The position numbers and the translations under genes are program-made. This document shows positions 6,635 through 16,088 of a stretch of DNA of 64,000 bases, piece after piece (the stretch's first letter is position 1; the number at the start of each line of letters is the position of its first letter). The notes beneath the pieces were generated by a model. The model did no database searches, had not been told where the DNA came from, and worked only from the letters and a program-made list of their open reading frames with translations. Location of the stretch: positions 1-64,000 of the forward strand of contig JAFYRX010000004.1 in the NCBI GenBank assembly GCA_017546725.1. The letters run 5' to 3'. Source of the DNA: Alistipes sp. (lineage in GTDB: Bacteria; Bacteroidota; Bacteroidia; Bacteroidales; Rikenellaceae).

Positions 6635-7544
6635 TCTTATCCTCTTTACGATTGCCGAAACGGTATAATTGATAGGAATTGACCAGATTCTGCCACACGA
6701 TATATGCCGTAGGTGCCACCGATGACAGCGGGTCGAGGAACGACTGCGCCATCCACACAGCCATAACCGTATTTTTTTGCCCCAACGATTGTCCTCCCGC
6801 CGAAGCATCTCCATATTTACGGCCTATTATTCGCCCTACGATGAACTGAGTTACGCATATCACCAGCGCGACTATGCCCAATAATAATTCCGTTAAGCGG
6901 TCTGCCTCGCTATGGTCTATGATAAAGCAGGTCGTGCGACCAATAATCACAATCAACGATAATAGCCAAATATAGAACGAAATCTGCCCGTGTGCTGCAA
7001 CCCATCCGCTAACTTTGGGTGTAAATAATCGGCATAACTGCGCCAATAGGAAAGGCATTATGAGCATCGGAGCAACACGCCCCAATATCTCGCCTACGCT
7101 GCACGTTCCGTTGCCGTAGACTGATAATACAACGGGTGCAAATATGGCCACCGCTATGTTGCAGAGCAGAGAATATGCCACCATTGTCTCTACCTTTGCA
7201 CCCAACATTCCGCCAATCACTACTGCACCCATAGCAATCGGCGCCAATACGCATATCATTGCACCCTGCGCTACCACTTCACCAAATGGTAACGTTGCAT
7301 AATACGCCACAAAGCATCCTATAGCCTGAAACATTATCAGCCACAGATGCATCATCTGTAAGCGTATCTGTCGAGCATCTACCTTGCAGAATGTTACGAA
7401 CAGCATTGAGCCAATAAACATCGGCGTTAGCCAACCCTGCGTAGCACTCTCCAGCCACTCCATTTCGCGGCAGAACAGTGCTCCCGTAAGCATTCCCAAT
7501 GGCATCGCCATTGTTCGCATCATATGTGCCGACGGCTTCAGCAT
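6624..7544 (-). CDS. BASS-family (bile acid:sodium symporter-like) transporter
   Basis: Inner-membrane protein of 306 residues with about nine or ten hydrophobic segments. The C-terminal motif QSLGQKNTVMAVWMAQSFL followed by DPLSSVAPTAYIVWQNLVNS is the signature of the Bacteroidetes branch of the SBF/BASS family. Members move organic anions such as bile acids, pantothenate or keto acids with sodium; the substrate here cannot be read from the sequence. It starts 9 nt after the stop of the amidase-like gene, making it the third gene of a minus-strand operon (symporter, amidase-like, BASS). Confidence 0.8.
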   Translation of the reverse strand: MLKPSAHMMRTMAMPLGMLTGALFCREMEWLESATQGWLTPMFIGSMLFVTFCKVDARQIRLQMMHLWLIMFQAIGCFVAYYATLPFGEVVAQGAMICVLAPIAMGAVVIGGMLGAKVETMVAYSLLCNIAVAIFAPVVLSVYGNGTCSVGEILGRVAPMLIMPFLLAQLCRLFTPKVSGWVAAHGQISFYIWLLSLIVIIGRTTCFIIDHSEADRLTELLLGIVALVICVTQFIVGRIIGRKYGDASAGGQSLGQKNTVMAVWMAQSFLDPLSSVAPTAYIVWQNLVNSYQLYRFGNRKEDKINK

Positions 7545-7553
7545 AATACTATG

Positions 7554-10500
7554 TTAGTTGTCGCTACCTTTCTCGTTCAAGAAATTCAATATTCCGCGCA
7601 TCAGCGTATCTCGCTCTTTGGCGTCTTGTATTGCCTCAAACGGGAATCCCATAATCATTGTACGGTACTCTGAGCCCTTATATCCTACGGCTGCGGGCTG
7701 ATTGTTTGTCACATATCGCATTGCGATAAATGCACCCTTGCCATACGGAGAGATACATCCTGGTGACTCTATTCCGTAGAACTCTTTTGATGGCTCACGG
7801 TTAAATTCTACATCTTGTCGCGCCATCTTCATTGGTGATGCCACCACTCTTGCTGCACCTTTTCGTGTAGCCATATCTCCATTAAACGAGAAATGCAATA
7901 CTCTGCGAGCAAACTCCTTGTCCTCTCCATCAGCCTGTGGCGAGTTCCAGAGGTCGCTACCTATGTAACATCCAGACGCAAATACCGCTCCGCCCTGCTT
8001 TGTGTAGTCTATAATGCGATTCTGCAACTCCTCCGAGAAACACTCAAATGCTACTCCCGATGTTCCTCTACCCATCTCTACCGAGCGTTGTTTGCCTAAA
8101 ATCAAATCTACAACAGGATACTCTGCCATATCTACACTACCCTTCTCTATAGCCTTTGCGTTTGCTGAGCAGTAAGAATATCCCGCCTCGACAATTGAAC
8201 TGCCGTGCAGAACAGGATAGTCAAACGTATTACCCGCAACAACCTCCGTCTCATAATCGCTATAGCAAGAACCTAAAGCATTGTTGTCGTTGCTTGCACT
8301 CGACAGACGGCGGTCAAAGTTGCGTTGCTCACCGATGAATGATATATCCTTAATGTATCCTACTCCCGAATCGAAATAGTTGTAGAATCCCGCGATAGAA
8401 TCTCCCTGAATACTCAGCGGAGCACTCACTCTATCGAATCCATTTACAACCAATACTCTGCCGCGTTCCTGCTCAGCCTTATGCGATGAGAGTATTTCGC
8501 TCGGGAAACTCTCTCCTCCCTTATTAACTGCTGTTACGCGATAAGAATAAGTGCGACCTCGTTTTTGAGGCATTACTACCGACGTGTCTTCGACTTTTGT
8601 TCCGTTATCAAATCCACCATCGTCTATGCGAGTGTATACGATATAATAATCGGGCTCTGCTGATACCTCCAACTCATCCTGCACAGGTTGCCAACTCAAT
8701 TTTACGTCTGCTGACTCCGCTGAAACAAACGTCGCGCTGAAACTCTCTACGGGCAATGGCTGAACGGTATATGGCACATTGTATTGGCTTGATATATAGC
8801 GCAAAACACCCTTGTATATTGCTCTGCTTACCAAGAACTTGAAACGGGGGTCGTTTCCATAGCGCATATCAGCAAAATTTTGGTGTGACAACAACTCCAA
8901 AAGCATTGTCGGTACAGCAGGAACACGTGCTTCATAATACGAGCGATTCCACATACCGCGACGGCTCCAATTAGGCTCATATGTCGAACGTATATCTCCT
9001 ACAATCTGCGTCATTACCATATCGGTCAATTCTCGTGAGCAGTAGCGGTCTGCTCCGCCCTCAAAATGGCCTTTATTATCCTTTGTGTAGAATATTCCGA
9101 GTGTACCTATAATATCATCATTCAATCTTACTCCCGCATCCGAGTGGAATGCCAAAGCCATATCAAGAGGTACTCGCTTGCCCTTCTCTTTGGGTAGACG
9201 CTCCGAACCTCCCATTACGGCATTAACCCAATGAGCACGCGACATATAATCATCCTTGTAATCGTCCATATTCTCCTTAGGGGTATATACATCAGGCTCA
9301 AAACCCGACCACTGCAACCAATAACGTGCGCCCTCGCAGAAACGTGGATACTCGCTTGTCATTGCCTCATAATCTACACCCTCTTCACGGAATCTCTCTG
9401 ACGGAATACGAGCCACATTACCATATCCACCACCAATCTTTACTCCGTCTGCCGAAATTTTGTTTCCAGCCTCTGCCGATGTATTCTCCAATGAAATAAG
9501 CACTCGCTCTTCTCCTGCATTAAACAGGAAGTGGCCTAAATATACCCACATTCCGCCGCCCATTGTCTGGTTTACAGCAAAACGACTCTCTCCACCGCTA
9601 TGGAATACTGTATATGTAGCATCCTCGGCACTCTCCTTTCCAAAACTCTCATACGATACGTATACTGCATACTCTCCCGTTTCGGGTATCGCTGCACTCC
9701 ACTCTGCACGGCTTGCATTACCACTCTTTATACTCTCTATGGTGCGTGCTGTACCATCGTGGAATGGATTCTGTCCTGTTAAATATGTTTCACGTTTGTG
9801 CGCAAAACCTTTGCCGCCCTCCGACCATTTTTTCGAGCCGTTGTGTTCTGCATAGCGAGTGTCGTCTACTCCCTCGTCGTTGTCAATGATAATCTCGTTT
9901 GTTTGCGTATCTCTTTCTCGTGGCAAAAGTACGTTTGCACCTGCATTTTCCAGCATCGGTACAAGGTATGGTAAGACATAACTCTGTGTATATAAGTCCT
10001 CTACAGTCTCCCAGAGGCGTGAACGTTGCCAGCGCCAAATGTTTTCATCTTGCTCAAAGTAACGTCCGTGACTCTGCCACATAGCAATGTGACGGCCATA
10101 TAATCCCTCTGTTGGCTTATTCTGCGACGAGAGAGCCTTAACCAAAGGTTGCGTAGAAGTGTTGGTAAATCTTACGCCACCCTTTGCCGAGGTGCGATGA
10201 TATTGCGGAATCAACTCTTCGATTAGATGATTGTCGGTATATATAGCCAATTTATAATTAGCATACCTTTCGGGTAAAACGGCTCTTACCGAGTCATACA
10301 TCGCCTGCACATTATCCTCGCGGAACGGATAATACGACAATCCGACAGAGGCGTGTATTTCGACCTTGTCGCCTGCTGCTTTCATACGATTTATCGTTGC
10401 ACCTCCGCCCAAAATTTCTCGGCGCACGATTCTTGACAATACATCGGCAATCTCTGCACGAGTGTCCGAAGATATAGTTTGACCTAAAGCATTGCTTGAA

Positions 10501-10556
10501 ATAAATATTGCAATGCTCAATAAACCAATAAATAATAAATTATATTTTTTCATCAC
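7554..10556 (-). CDS. Amidase_3-like protein interrupted by golvesin-like domain, with FN3
   Basis: A secreted protein of 1000 residues (signal peptide to about residue 25, ending in NALGQ). An N-acetylmuramoyl-L-alanine amidase fold appears split. Its first part has SHGRY (His163), the helix WRWQRSRLWETVEDLY, and GANVLLPRERD. Residues about 235-400 are a golvesin C-terminal-like beta-sandwich (GTARTIESIKSGNASRAEW, GEYAVYVSYESF). The amidase fold resumes with FHSDAG (His471) and ends with Glu554 in TMLLELLSHQ. His163, His471 and Glu554 are plausible zinc or catalytic residues. A fibronectin type III domain follows (about 610-710), then an alpha/beta domain of about 280 residues that resembles a class-I glutamine-amidotransferase fold without an obvious catalytic cysteine. 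It overlaps the upstream symporter gene by 17 nt. Confidence 0.75.
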   Translation of the reverse strand: MMKKYNLLFIGLLSIAIFISSNALGQTISSDTRAEIADVLSRIVRREILGGGATINRMKAAGDKVEIHASVGLSYYPFREDNVQAMYDSVRAVLPERYANYKLAIYTDNHLIEELIPQYHRTSAKGGVRFTNTSTQPLVKALSSQNKPTEGLYGRHIAMWQSHGRYFEQDENIWRWQRSRLWETVEDLYTQSYVLPYLVPMLENAGANVLLPRERDTQTNEIIIDNDEGVDDTRYAEHNGSKKWSEGGKGFAHKRETYLTGQNPFHDGTARTIESIKSGNASRAEWSAAIPETGEYAVYVSYESFGKESAEDATYTVFHSGGESRFAVNQTMGGGMWVYLGHFLFNAGEERVLISLENTSAEAGNKISADGVKIGGGYGNVARIPSERFREEGVDYEAMTSEYPRFCEGARYWLQWSGFEPDVYTPKENMDDYKDDYMSRAHWVNAVMGGSERLPKEKGKRVPLDMALAFHSDAGVRLNDDIIGTLGIFYTKDNKGHFEGGADRYCSRELTDMVMTQIVGDIRSTYEPNWSRRGMWNRSYYEARVPAVPTMLLELLSHQNFADMRYGNDPRFKFLVSRAIYKGVLRYISSQYNVPYTVQPLPVESFSATFVSAESADVKLSWQPVQDELEVSAEPDYYIVYTRIDDGGFDNGTKVEDTSVVMPQKRGRTYSYRVTAVNKGGESFPSEILSSHKAEQERGRVLVVNGFDRVSAPLSIQGDSIAGFYNYFDSGVGYIKDISFIGEQRNFDRRLSSASNDNNALGSCYSDYETEVVAGNTFDYPVLHGSSIVEAGYSYCSANAKAIEKGSVDMAEYPVVDLILGKQRSVEMGRGTSGVAFECFSEELQNRIIDYTKQGGAVFASGCYIGSDLWNSPQADGEDKEFARRVLHFSFNGDMATRKGAARVVASPMKMARQDVEFNREPSKEFYGIESPGCISPYGKGAFIAMRYVTNNQPAAVGYKGSEYRTMIMGFPFEAIQDAKERDTLMRGILNFLNEKGSDN

Positions 10557-11997
10557 GATAACTTTTATGCGATATTAACAAGAGTTCAAAGATACAAAAT
10601 AAAGCGTTATATCCCAACAATTCAAAGCCTATATAGTAATCGAAATATTTCGCCGTTGTCCATTGTAAAACATAACTTAAAACGGGTGATATTATTATAA
10701 CTATCGGCACCCATCTTTCTCGTACAGCACGCTTGCTTATTAGTCCAAATGTAAAGAGTCCGAGAATTGGTCCGTAAGTGTATCCAGCAACCTTGAATAC
10801 CAGATTGATAACACTGTCGCTGCCAAATCGAGCAAACAGTATTATAACTGCCGTCATCACTATCGCCATAAATAGATGTACCCAACGACGCAATCGCGTG
10901 AGTTGTGCTTCACTGCGAGGGCCACCTAATATATCGAGCGTAAACGATGTTGTAAGTGATGTTAGCGCCGAACCCGCAGCCGAATAAGTGCTTGAGATAA
11001 GTCCTGTAACGAACATTATTCCAACGATTAACGGCAATCCTCCCTGCACGGCTACCATCGGGAATACATCGTCGCTTCTTGCGGGTAATGGCAGTTGTCT
11101 GATATCCGCATATCTATATAACAACACTCCCAATATCAAAAACATCAATATAACCACTATCTGACAAATCGCTGTCAAAACAATATTGATTTGAGAATCT
11201 CGCTTTGTACGGCAACTAAGGTTGCGTTGCATCATATCTTGGTCCAATCCCGTCATTGCTACAAGCGACAATGCTCCACCCGCAACCATTTTCCAGAAGT
11301 AGCGAGGAGATGATGCATCATTGAAAAACCACATTTGTGAGTATTGCGATGTCTTCACTACTTCAAGCGTTTGTTTAATTGATAATCCTAAGTCTTTGCA
11401 AATAAATAATATGGCTATAACAATACTTGCTACAAGGCACAATGATTGCAATACGTCTGTCACGATAAGGGAACGCACTCCACCCTTAAATGTGAATAGA
11501 TATACAATAAGCATCGTGAATAGCACATTCAAGTTAAAGCAAATGTTTAATTCGTTGTATATAAGTATTTGTAGTACAGTACATACTATGTATAATTTTA
11601 AGGCCGAGCCAACGAGCTTGCTTATCAGGAAACACGCTGCTCCTGCACGATGTGTGACTATCCCGAAACGTTCGTTGAGATACTCGTATAGCGACACAAC
11701 TTTCAGGCGATAAAACAGCGGAACAAGTACAAATGCAACGATTAGTTGTCCGATGGTAAAACCTACGACCATCTGCATATATGAAAAGCTGTCAGCAGCA
11801 ACTGATGCGGGAAGAGAGATAAACGTAACACCCGACATTGCCGCTCCTATCATTGCCAAAGTTGCTACTGACCACTTGGTGCTGCGTCGCCCAATAAAGA
11901 ATGTGGCATTGTCGGCACCTCGTCCTGCTCGATAAGAGAGCGCAAGGAGCAGACTCAAATACGACACAATGGTCAATATGACGAAAATTGGCGGCAT
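10540..11997 (-). CDS. Sodium:solute symporter (SSS family)
   Basis: Polytopic inner-membrane protein of about 485 residues with 13 likely membrane helices. GADNATFFIGRRSTKWSVA and AMSGVTFISLPASV near the N terminus, and TGLDQDMMQRNLSCRT in the middle, are typical of the SSS family, which couples uptake of sugars, amino acids or sialic acid to sodium. Substrate not determinable. I start at the ATG at 11997 (MPPIFV) rather than 12015, because a promoter -7 box at 12017-12024 would place the mRNA start between them. It heads the minus-strand operon with the amidase-like protein, suggesting uptake of a product released by that enzyme (inference). Confidence 0.85.
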   Translation of the reverse strand: MPPIFVILTIVSYLSLLLALSYRAGRGADNATFFIGRRSTKWSVATLAMIGAAMSGVTFISLPASVAADSFSYMQMVVGFTIGQLIVAFVLVPLFYRLKVVSLYEYLNERFGIVTHRAGAACFLISKLVGSALKLYIVCTVLQILIYNELNICFNLNVLFTMLIVYLFTFKGGVRSLIVTDVLQSLCLVASIVIAILFICKDLGLSIKQTLEVVKTSQYSQMWFFNDASSPRYFWKMVAGGALSLVAMTGLDQDMMQRNLSCRTKRDSQINIVLTAICQIVVILMFLILGVLLYRYADIRQLPLPARSDDVFPMVAVQGGLPLIVGIMFVTGLISSTYSAAGSALTSLTTSFTLDILGGPRSEAQLTRLRRWVHLFMAIVMTAVIILFARFGSDSVINLVFKVAGYTYGPILGLFTFGLISKRAVRERWVPIVIIISPVLSYVLQWTTAKYFDYYIGFELLGYNALFCIFELLLISHKSYRDEKI

Positions 11998-12016
11998 ATA
12001 TAGACTTTTTACCACG

Positions 12017-12024
12017 CAAAGATA
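12017..12024 (-). promoter_or_regulatory. Promoter -7 box of symporter operon
   Basis: TATCTTTG on the minus strand (followed by C) matches the -7 consensus. No good -33 TTTG is seen at the usual distance. It decides the symporter start in favour of 11997. Confidence 0.5.
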
Positions 12025-12044
12025 ATATTTAGGCGCAAAATAAA

Positions 12045-12074
12045 TTGTAAAATAAATTAAAATTTATATATTTG
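12045..12074 (+). promoter_or_regulatory. Promoter of the biotin carboxyltransferase gene
   Basis: TTG (12045-12047), 19 nt, TATATTTG (12067-12074): a full-consensus Bacteroidetes promoter, giving a leader of about 70 nt before 12153. Confidence 0.8.
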
Positions 12075-12152
12075 CGTGGAGTTAAAGGTGAACTCCTAAA
12101 GGTTAGTTAGTGTTAGAAAATATTAATTTAAATTATAACTTATATTAAGATT

Positions 12153-14054
12153 ATGGCTAAATCCTTAAAAATACGTGATTTAACTTTGCGCGATGGCCAG
12201 CAGTCATCGTTCGCAACCCGTATGACTCAAGAGCAGATTAATCGTTGCTTACCTTATTATAAGGATGCAGGATTCTTCGCTATGGAGGTTTGGGGCGGTG
12301 CAGTACCCGACTCTGTTATGCGCTACTTGGGTGAGAATCCCTGGACTCGTTTGGAGAGCATTCACCAGGAGATTGGTGATATATCAAAACTTACAGCCCT
12401 CTCTCGCGGACGTAACCTCTTTGGTTATGCTCCCTATACCGATGAAATCATCGATGGCTTCTGCCGCAATGCTATTGAGAGCGGTTTGGGTATTATGCGT
12501 ATCTTCGATGCGCTGAACGACGTTGAGAATGTTAAGTCTACAATCAAATATGTTAAGCAGTATGGTGGTATTGCCGACTGTGCGGTATGTTATACAGTAG
12601 ACCCCAAATACCCTCAGCCTACTTTCTTCCAGAAGTTGTTGGGTAAGAAGGCTCCCCAGCCTGTATTTACCGATGAGTACTTCTTGGATAAGGCGAAGCA
12701 GATGGCTGCGTTGGGTGCTGATATGATTACCATCAAGGATATGTCGGGTTTGATTCCGCCCGAGCGTATCAGCCGTTTGGTAAAACTTTTCAAGCAGCAC
12801 GTTAATATTCCTATCGACTTCCACACCCACTCTACTCCTGGATATGGTTTGGCATCGGTATTTGCCGCTATCGCTGCAGGTGTTGATGTTGTTGATACAA
12901 ACTGCTGGTGGTTTGGCGGAGGTACAGGAGCCCCTGCATTGGAGTTGGTATGGGTATTCTGCCAGAAGATGGGCATCGATATCGGTGTAAATATGGATGC
13001 TGTAGCCAAGATTAACGAGCAGTTGAAGGATATTCGCAAGGAGTTGGAGTTGTCGGTATTCGGTGCTGTTAAGCCCCGCCCCAACCGCTTTGCATTCTCT
13101 GAGACTTCGGATAAGTACTTCGACGAGGCAGTTGCTGCTGCTAAGGCAGAGGACTTCGAGGCATTGCTTACTGCAAGCCAGAAGATTGAGGCATACTTTG
13201 GATTCCCTGCTCCCAATGAGTTGGTACAGAAGGCCGAGATTCCTGGTGGTATGTACTCTAATATGGTGGCTCAACTTAAGCAACTCAAGTCAGAGGATAT
13301 TCTTCCCCGTGCTATGGAGTTGATTCCTTCGGTGCGTATGAACGCTGGTTTGCCACCCCTCGTAACTCCTACATCGCAGATTGTTGGTGCTCAGGCTGTA
13401 AACTGCGCTATGGATGAGAAGGCTGGTCGAGAGATGTATACCAATAAGAGTTCGCAGTTCATCGGTTTGGTGAAGGGCGACTATGGTCATACTCCCGTAA
13501 AGATTGACCCCGAGTTCCGCTTTAAGATTTGTGGCTTTAGAGAGGAGATTCCTTATGATACATCTAAGTATCAGATGCAGCCTAACCCCGAATTGCCCGA
13601 GGCAGGTGGTGTGAAGTTGGCTAAAACTGAGAAGGAGGTATTGTTGTTGGAGTTGTTCCCATTGGTTGCCAAGAATTTCTTGACTAACACCAAGAAGAGT
13701 GCTTACGAGGCAGAGCAGGCTATTGCTGCTGCAAAGGCTGCCGAGGAGGCTCGTATCGCTGCAGAGCAAGCAAAAGAGGCTGCGAAGAAGGCTGAGGTTG
13801 ATGCTGCATTCAAGGCTGCAACCGCTCCCGCACCTATTACAGGCAATACGGTGAATGCACCACTTCCTGGTCGTGTTTTGGAGATTAATGTTAAGGTTGG
13901 CGACGAGGTTAAGCGTGGCCAGACTGTAGTTATCTTGGATGCTATGAAGATGGAGAACAATATCACATCGGACTATGCAGGTAAGGTAAAGCAGATTTTG
14001 GTTGCAGTTGGTGAGGCTGTAGGTGATAATGCGCCTATGGTTGAGATTGAATAA
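12153..14054 (+). CDS. oadA: Oxaloacetate decarboxylase alpha / pyruvate carboxylase subunit B-like
   Basis: Biotin-dependent carboxyltransferase of 633 residues. The N-terminal TIM barrel begins LTLRDGQQS (Asp14 a metal ligand), with ITIKDMSG holding Lys195, the equivalent of the carbamylated lysine, and HTHST (His224, His226) as further metal ligands. The PYC_OADA domain follows (to about 500), then an alanine-rich linker (about 510-555) and a biotinyl domain with DAMKMEN, where Lys599 carries biotin. It transfers CO2 between biotin and pyruvate/oxaloacetate. No beta or gamma membrane subunit and no biotin carboxylase is nearby, so whether it works in a sodium pump or a two-part pyruvate carboxylase is open. 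Single gene with its own promoter and terminator; the abundant GGT/GAG codon use suggests high expression. Confidence 0.9.
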   Translation: MAKSLKIRDLTLRDGQQSSFATRMTQEQINRCLPYYKDAGFFAMEVWGGAVPDSVMRYLGENPWTRLESIHQEIGDISKLTALSRGRNLFGYAPYTDEIIDGFCRNAIESGLGIMRIFDALNDVENVKSTIKYVKQYGGIADCAVCYTVDPKYPQPTFFQKLLGKKAPQPVFTDEYFLDKAKQMAALGADMITIKDMSGLIPPERISRLVKLFKQHVNIPIDFHTHSTPGYGLASVFAAIAAGVDVVDTNCWWFGGGTGAPALELVWVFCQKMGIDIGVNMDAVAKINEQLKDIRKELELSVFGAVKPRPNRFAFSETSDKYFDEAVAAAKAEDFEALLTASQKIEAYFGFPAPNELVQKAEIPGGMYSNMVAQLKQLKSEDILPRAMELIPSVRMNAGLPPLVTPTSQIVGAQAVNCAMDEKAGREMYTNKSSQFIGLVKGDYGHTPVKIDPEFRFKICGFREEIPYDTSKYQMQPNPELPEAGGVKLAKTEKEVLLLELFPLVAKNFLTNTKKSAYEAEQAIAAAKAAEEARIAAEQAKEAAKKAEVDAAFKAATAPAPITGNTVNAPLPGRVLEINVKVGDEVKRGQTVVILDAMKMENNITSDYAGKVKQILVAVGEAVGDNAPMVEIE

Positions 14055-14077
14055 ACCGCAATCACCCGATTATATGA

Positions 14078-14112
14078 TTAAGGCTACCTTCAAAGGGTAG
14101 CCTTAATTGTTT
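14078..14112. terminator. Bidirectional terminator
   Basis: TTAAGGCTACC (14078-14088) pairs with GGTAGCCTTAA (14096-14106) and is bordered by T-rich sequence on both strands. It serves oadA and the convergent hydrolase gene ending at 14121. Confidence 0.85.
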
Positions 14113-14120
14113 GTGTATTA

Positions 14121-15971
14121 TTATTTCATTATCGGAATGTTAATGTGTGACGGATGTTCGGCATCGTGGTATATGCGAACGTCACACGGAACAAAATCCT
14201 TGGCCGTAGCCTTGCTGATATCAATAAACTGTTGCGGATTCATATCGTACAACGGAAACCACGAACTCTGCACCTGTACTTTGATGCGGTGTCCAGCCAT
14301 AAAGGTGTGTGCAATGTCGTTCATTCGCAATGACACCTTCTCTACCTTGTTTGGGGTAAAGGCTTCGGGTTCGGAAAGTGAATTGCGATAGCGGCCACGT
14401 ATAATATCTCCTCGCACCAACATTTCGTATTCTCCATCTGGGCCTACGTCTATAACCTTTACCACGAAATCGGCATCTGTTTGAGAGATTGAGGCGTACA
14501 ATACCGCTTCAATAGCACCCATAGTAGTCATATCCTGCTCCAAAACGGGAGAGATGAAAGTTAAAACATCCTCACGGCCCTCCACAAAAGTCTGGTCTGC
14601 TATCATATATTCCTTGCGTCGCGGAGCGTCTGTTTCAGGATAATATGGTACAGGGTTATCGGGATTTGATATGTAAGAACTGTATGAGTCGCAGATGTCT
14701 GATTTGTTGGTCGCCAATCCGCCATCTTCTGCCAGGTAGAGAGTGTATGCTGAAGAAGACTCCGCAGGATTCCACTCGCCCATCTCGCGCCAGCAATTTT
14801 CGCCCGTAAAGAATATTAGTGCGCCGTATTCCGTTTCGCCACTCGATTCGGTGTCACGCAGATAGTGGTCAAAGAATGGGAACTCTATTTCGTTGCGGAA
14901 AAACTCTGTCATTGACTCTTCGCTGAACTCTACCCCACCCAATTCATTGGCTTTGCCTTCTCTGCGCCAAGCACAATGTGTCCAGGGGCCTATAATCAAT
15001 CGGCAATCCTCTACTGAACCGCTTTCGCGCAAAGCGTTGTATAATGCCCACGTGCCGTATGAGTTTTCTGCATCAAAAGCACCGCCAACGATAAGCGTCG
15101 GAACTTTAATACCCTTTAATGCACGCAATGCATTGCGGCTCTGCCAGAAATCATCGTAGTCGGGGTGTTGCATCATTTCATCCCAGAATGGAATTTGCCC
15201 CGCTAATGAGAGAGTTATATCCGAAAGTCTATTGCTTGAGAAGTAATCCCACGCATCGCCCTCTATTGGCGATTTGAATGCTACAGGCTCCGACGATTTG
15301 CTATGCTCCCTTAGTCCGAAATTTGGCAGGAAGGATACGGCATCAAACAATGTAAATGCTCCGTTACGATGAAAATCATCGCCACGCCACCAATCGCATA
15401 CGGGTGCTTGGGGAGATATGGCCTTAATTGCGGGATGACCGCTTGCGGCAGCCATCAATGTATAAAAACCATCATACGATGCTCCGAAGATTCCTATGCG
15501 GCCATTGTGGCGTTTAACTTTTCGTAACAACCACTCTATTGTGTCGTATGCGTCGCTTGCTTCATCGGTGTCGTTGCCCTGTTTGTTCTCGATAAATGGA
15601 CGTGCGTTTTCGGTCTTGCCTTCGCTCATCCAACGGCCTCGTACATCCTGAAATACAAAGATGTATTCCGCTTGCAGATAGTTGTGATAGATGGAATCTT
15701 GCCAAAATGCAGAGTTTTTCTTGCCGTATGGCTCGCAACCATAGGGTGTGCGATTGAGCAGAATGGGATGCGTTGCCTTCTTGTTTTTTGGTGTATATAC
15801 GGCAGTGTATAGACGTACGTCATCGCGCATAGGTATCATATATTCTGCTTTGGCGTAGTTTGCTTTAAGCCACGCGGCATCTATTATTGCGGGCTCATTG
15901 GTCGCGTCGTTTGCTACAACATATAACGCAGAACAAAACAGCAGGCCAAATAATAAAAGTATCTTTTTCAT
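14121..15971 (-). CDS. CocE/NonD family secreted hydrolase
   Basis: A 616-residue alpha/beta hydrolase of the X-Pro dipeptidyl-peptidase/CocE class with a signal peptide (about 20 residues, ending YVVA). MIPMRDDVRLYTAVYTPK opens the catalytic domain. The nucleophile is Ser165 in GIFGASYDGFY; VGGAFDAEN and GPWTHCAWR hold the acid and histidine of the triad. The C-terminal third is the jelly-roll PepX_C domain (LTFISPVLEQDMTTMG, AGHRIKVQVQSSWFP). It probably acts in the periplasm on acyl or peptidyl substrates; the real substrate is unknown. Single gene, convergent with oadA. Confidence 0.88.
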   Translation of the reverse strand: MKKILLLFGLLFCSALYVVANDATNEPAIIDAAWLKANYAKAEYMIPMRDDVRLYTAVYTPKNKKATHPILLNRTPYGCEPYGKKNSAFWQDSIYHNYLQAEYIFVFQDVRGRWMSEGKTENARPFIENKQGNDTDEASDAYDTIEWLLRKVKRHNGRIGIFGASYDGFYTLMAAASGHPAIKAISPQAPVCDWWRGDDFHRNGAFTLFDAVSFLPNFGLREHSKSSEPVAFKSPIEGDAWDYFSSNRLSDITLSLAGQIPFWDEMMQHPDYDDFWQSRNALRALKGIKVPTLIVGGAFDAENSYGTWALYNALRESGSVEDCRLIIGPWTHCAWRREGKANELGGVEFSEESMTEFFRNEIEFPFFDHYLRDTESSGETEYGALIFFTGENCWREMGEWNPAESSSAYTLYLAEDGGLATNKSDICDSYSSYISNPDNPVPYYPETDAPRRKEYMIADQTFVEGREDVLTFISPVLEQDMTTMGAIEAVLYASISQTDADFVVKVIDVGPDGEYEMLVRGDIIRGRYRNSLSEPEAFTPNKVEKVSLRMNDIAHTFMAGHRIKVQVQSSWFPLYDMNPQQFIDISKATAKDFVPCDVRIYHDAEHPSHINIPIMK

Positions 15972-16088
15972 TAATCTATTGTCAAAAATTTACAATTCAA
16001 TTCGGCAGTAATTCCGAAACAATGATTTGCAAATTTAGTACAATCGCAGTGGAAAAGCAAAACATATCCTCTTTTTTGGTCTTGATAG

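Noticed and set aside
12384-13283. 299-codon minus-strand frame opposite oadA
   Set aside because: Shadow of a highly biased gene; no motif of its own, while the plus strand has full catalytic motifs.
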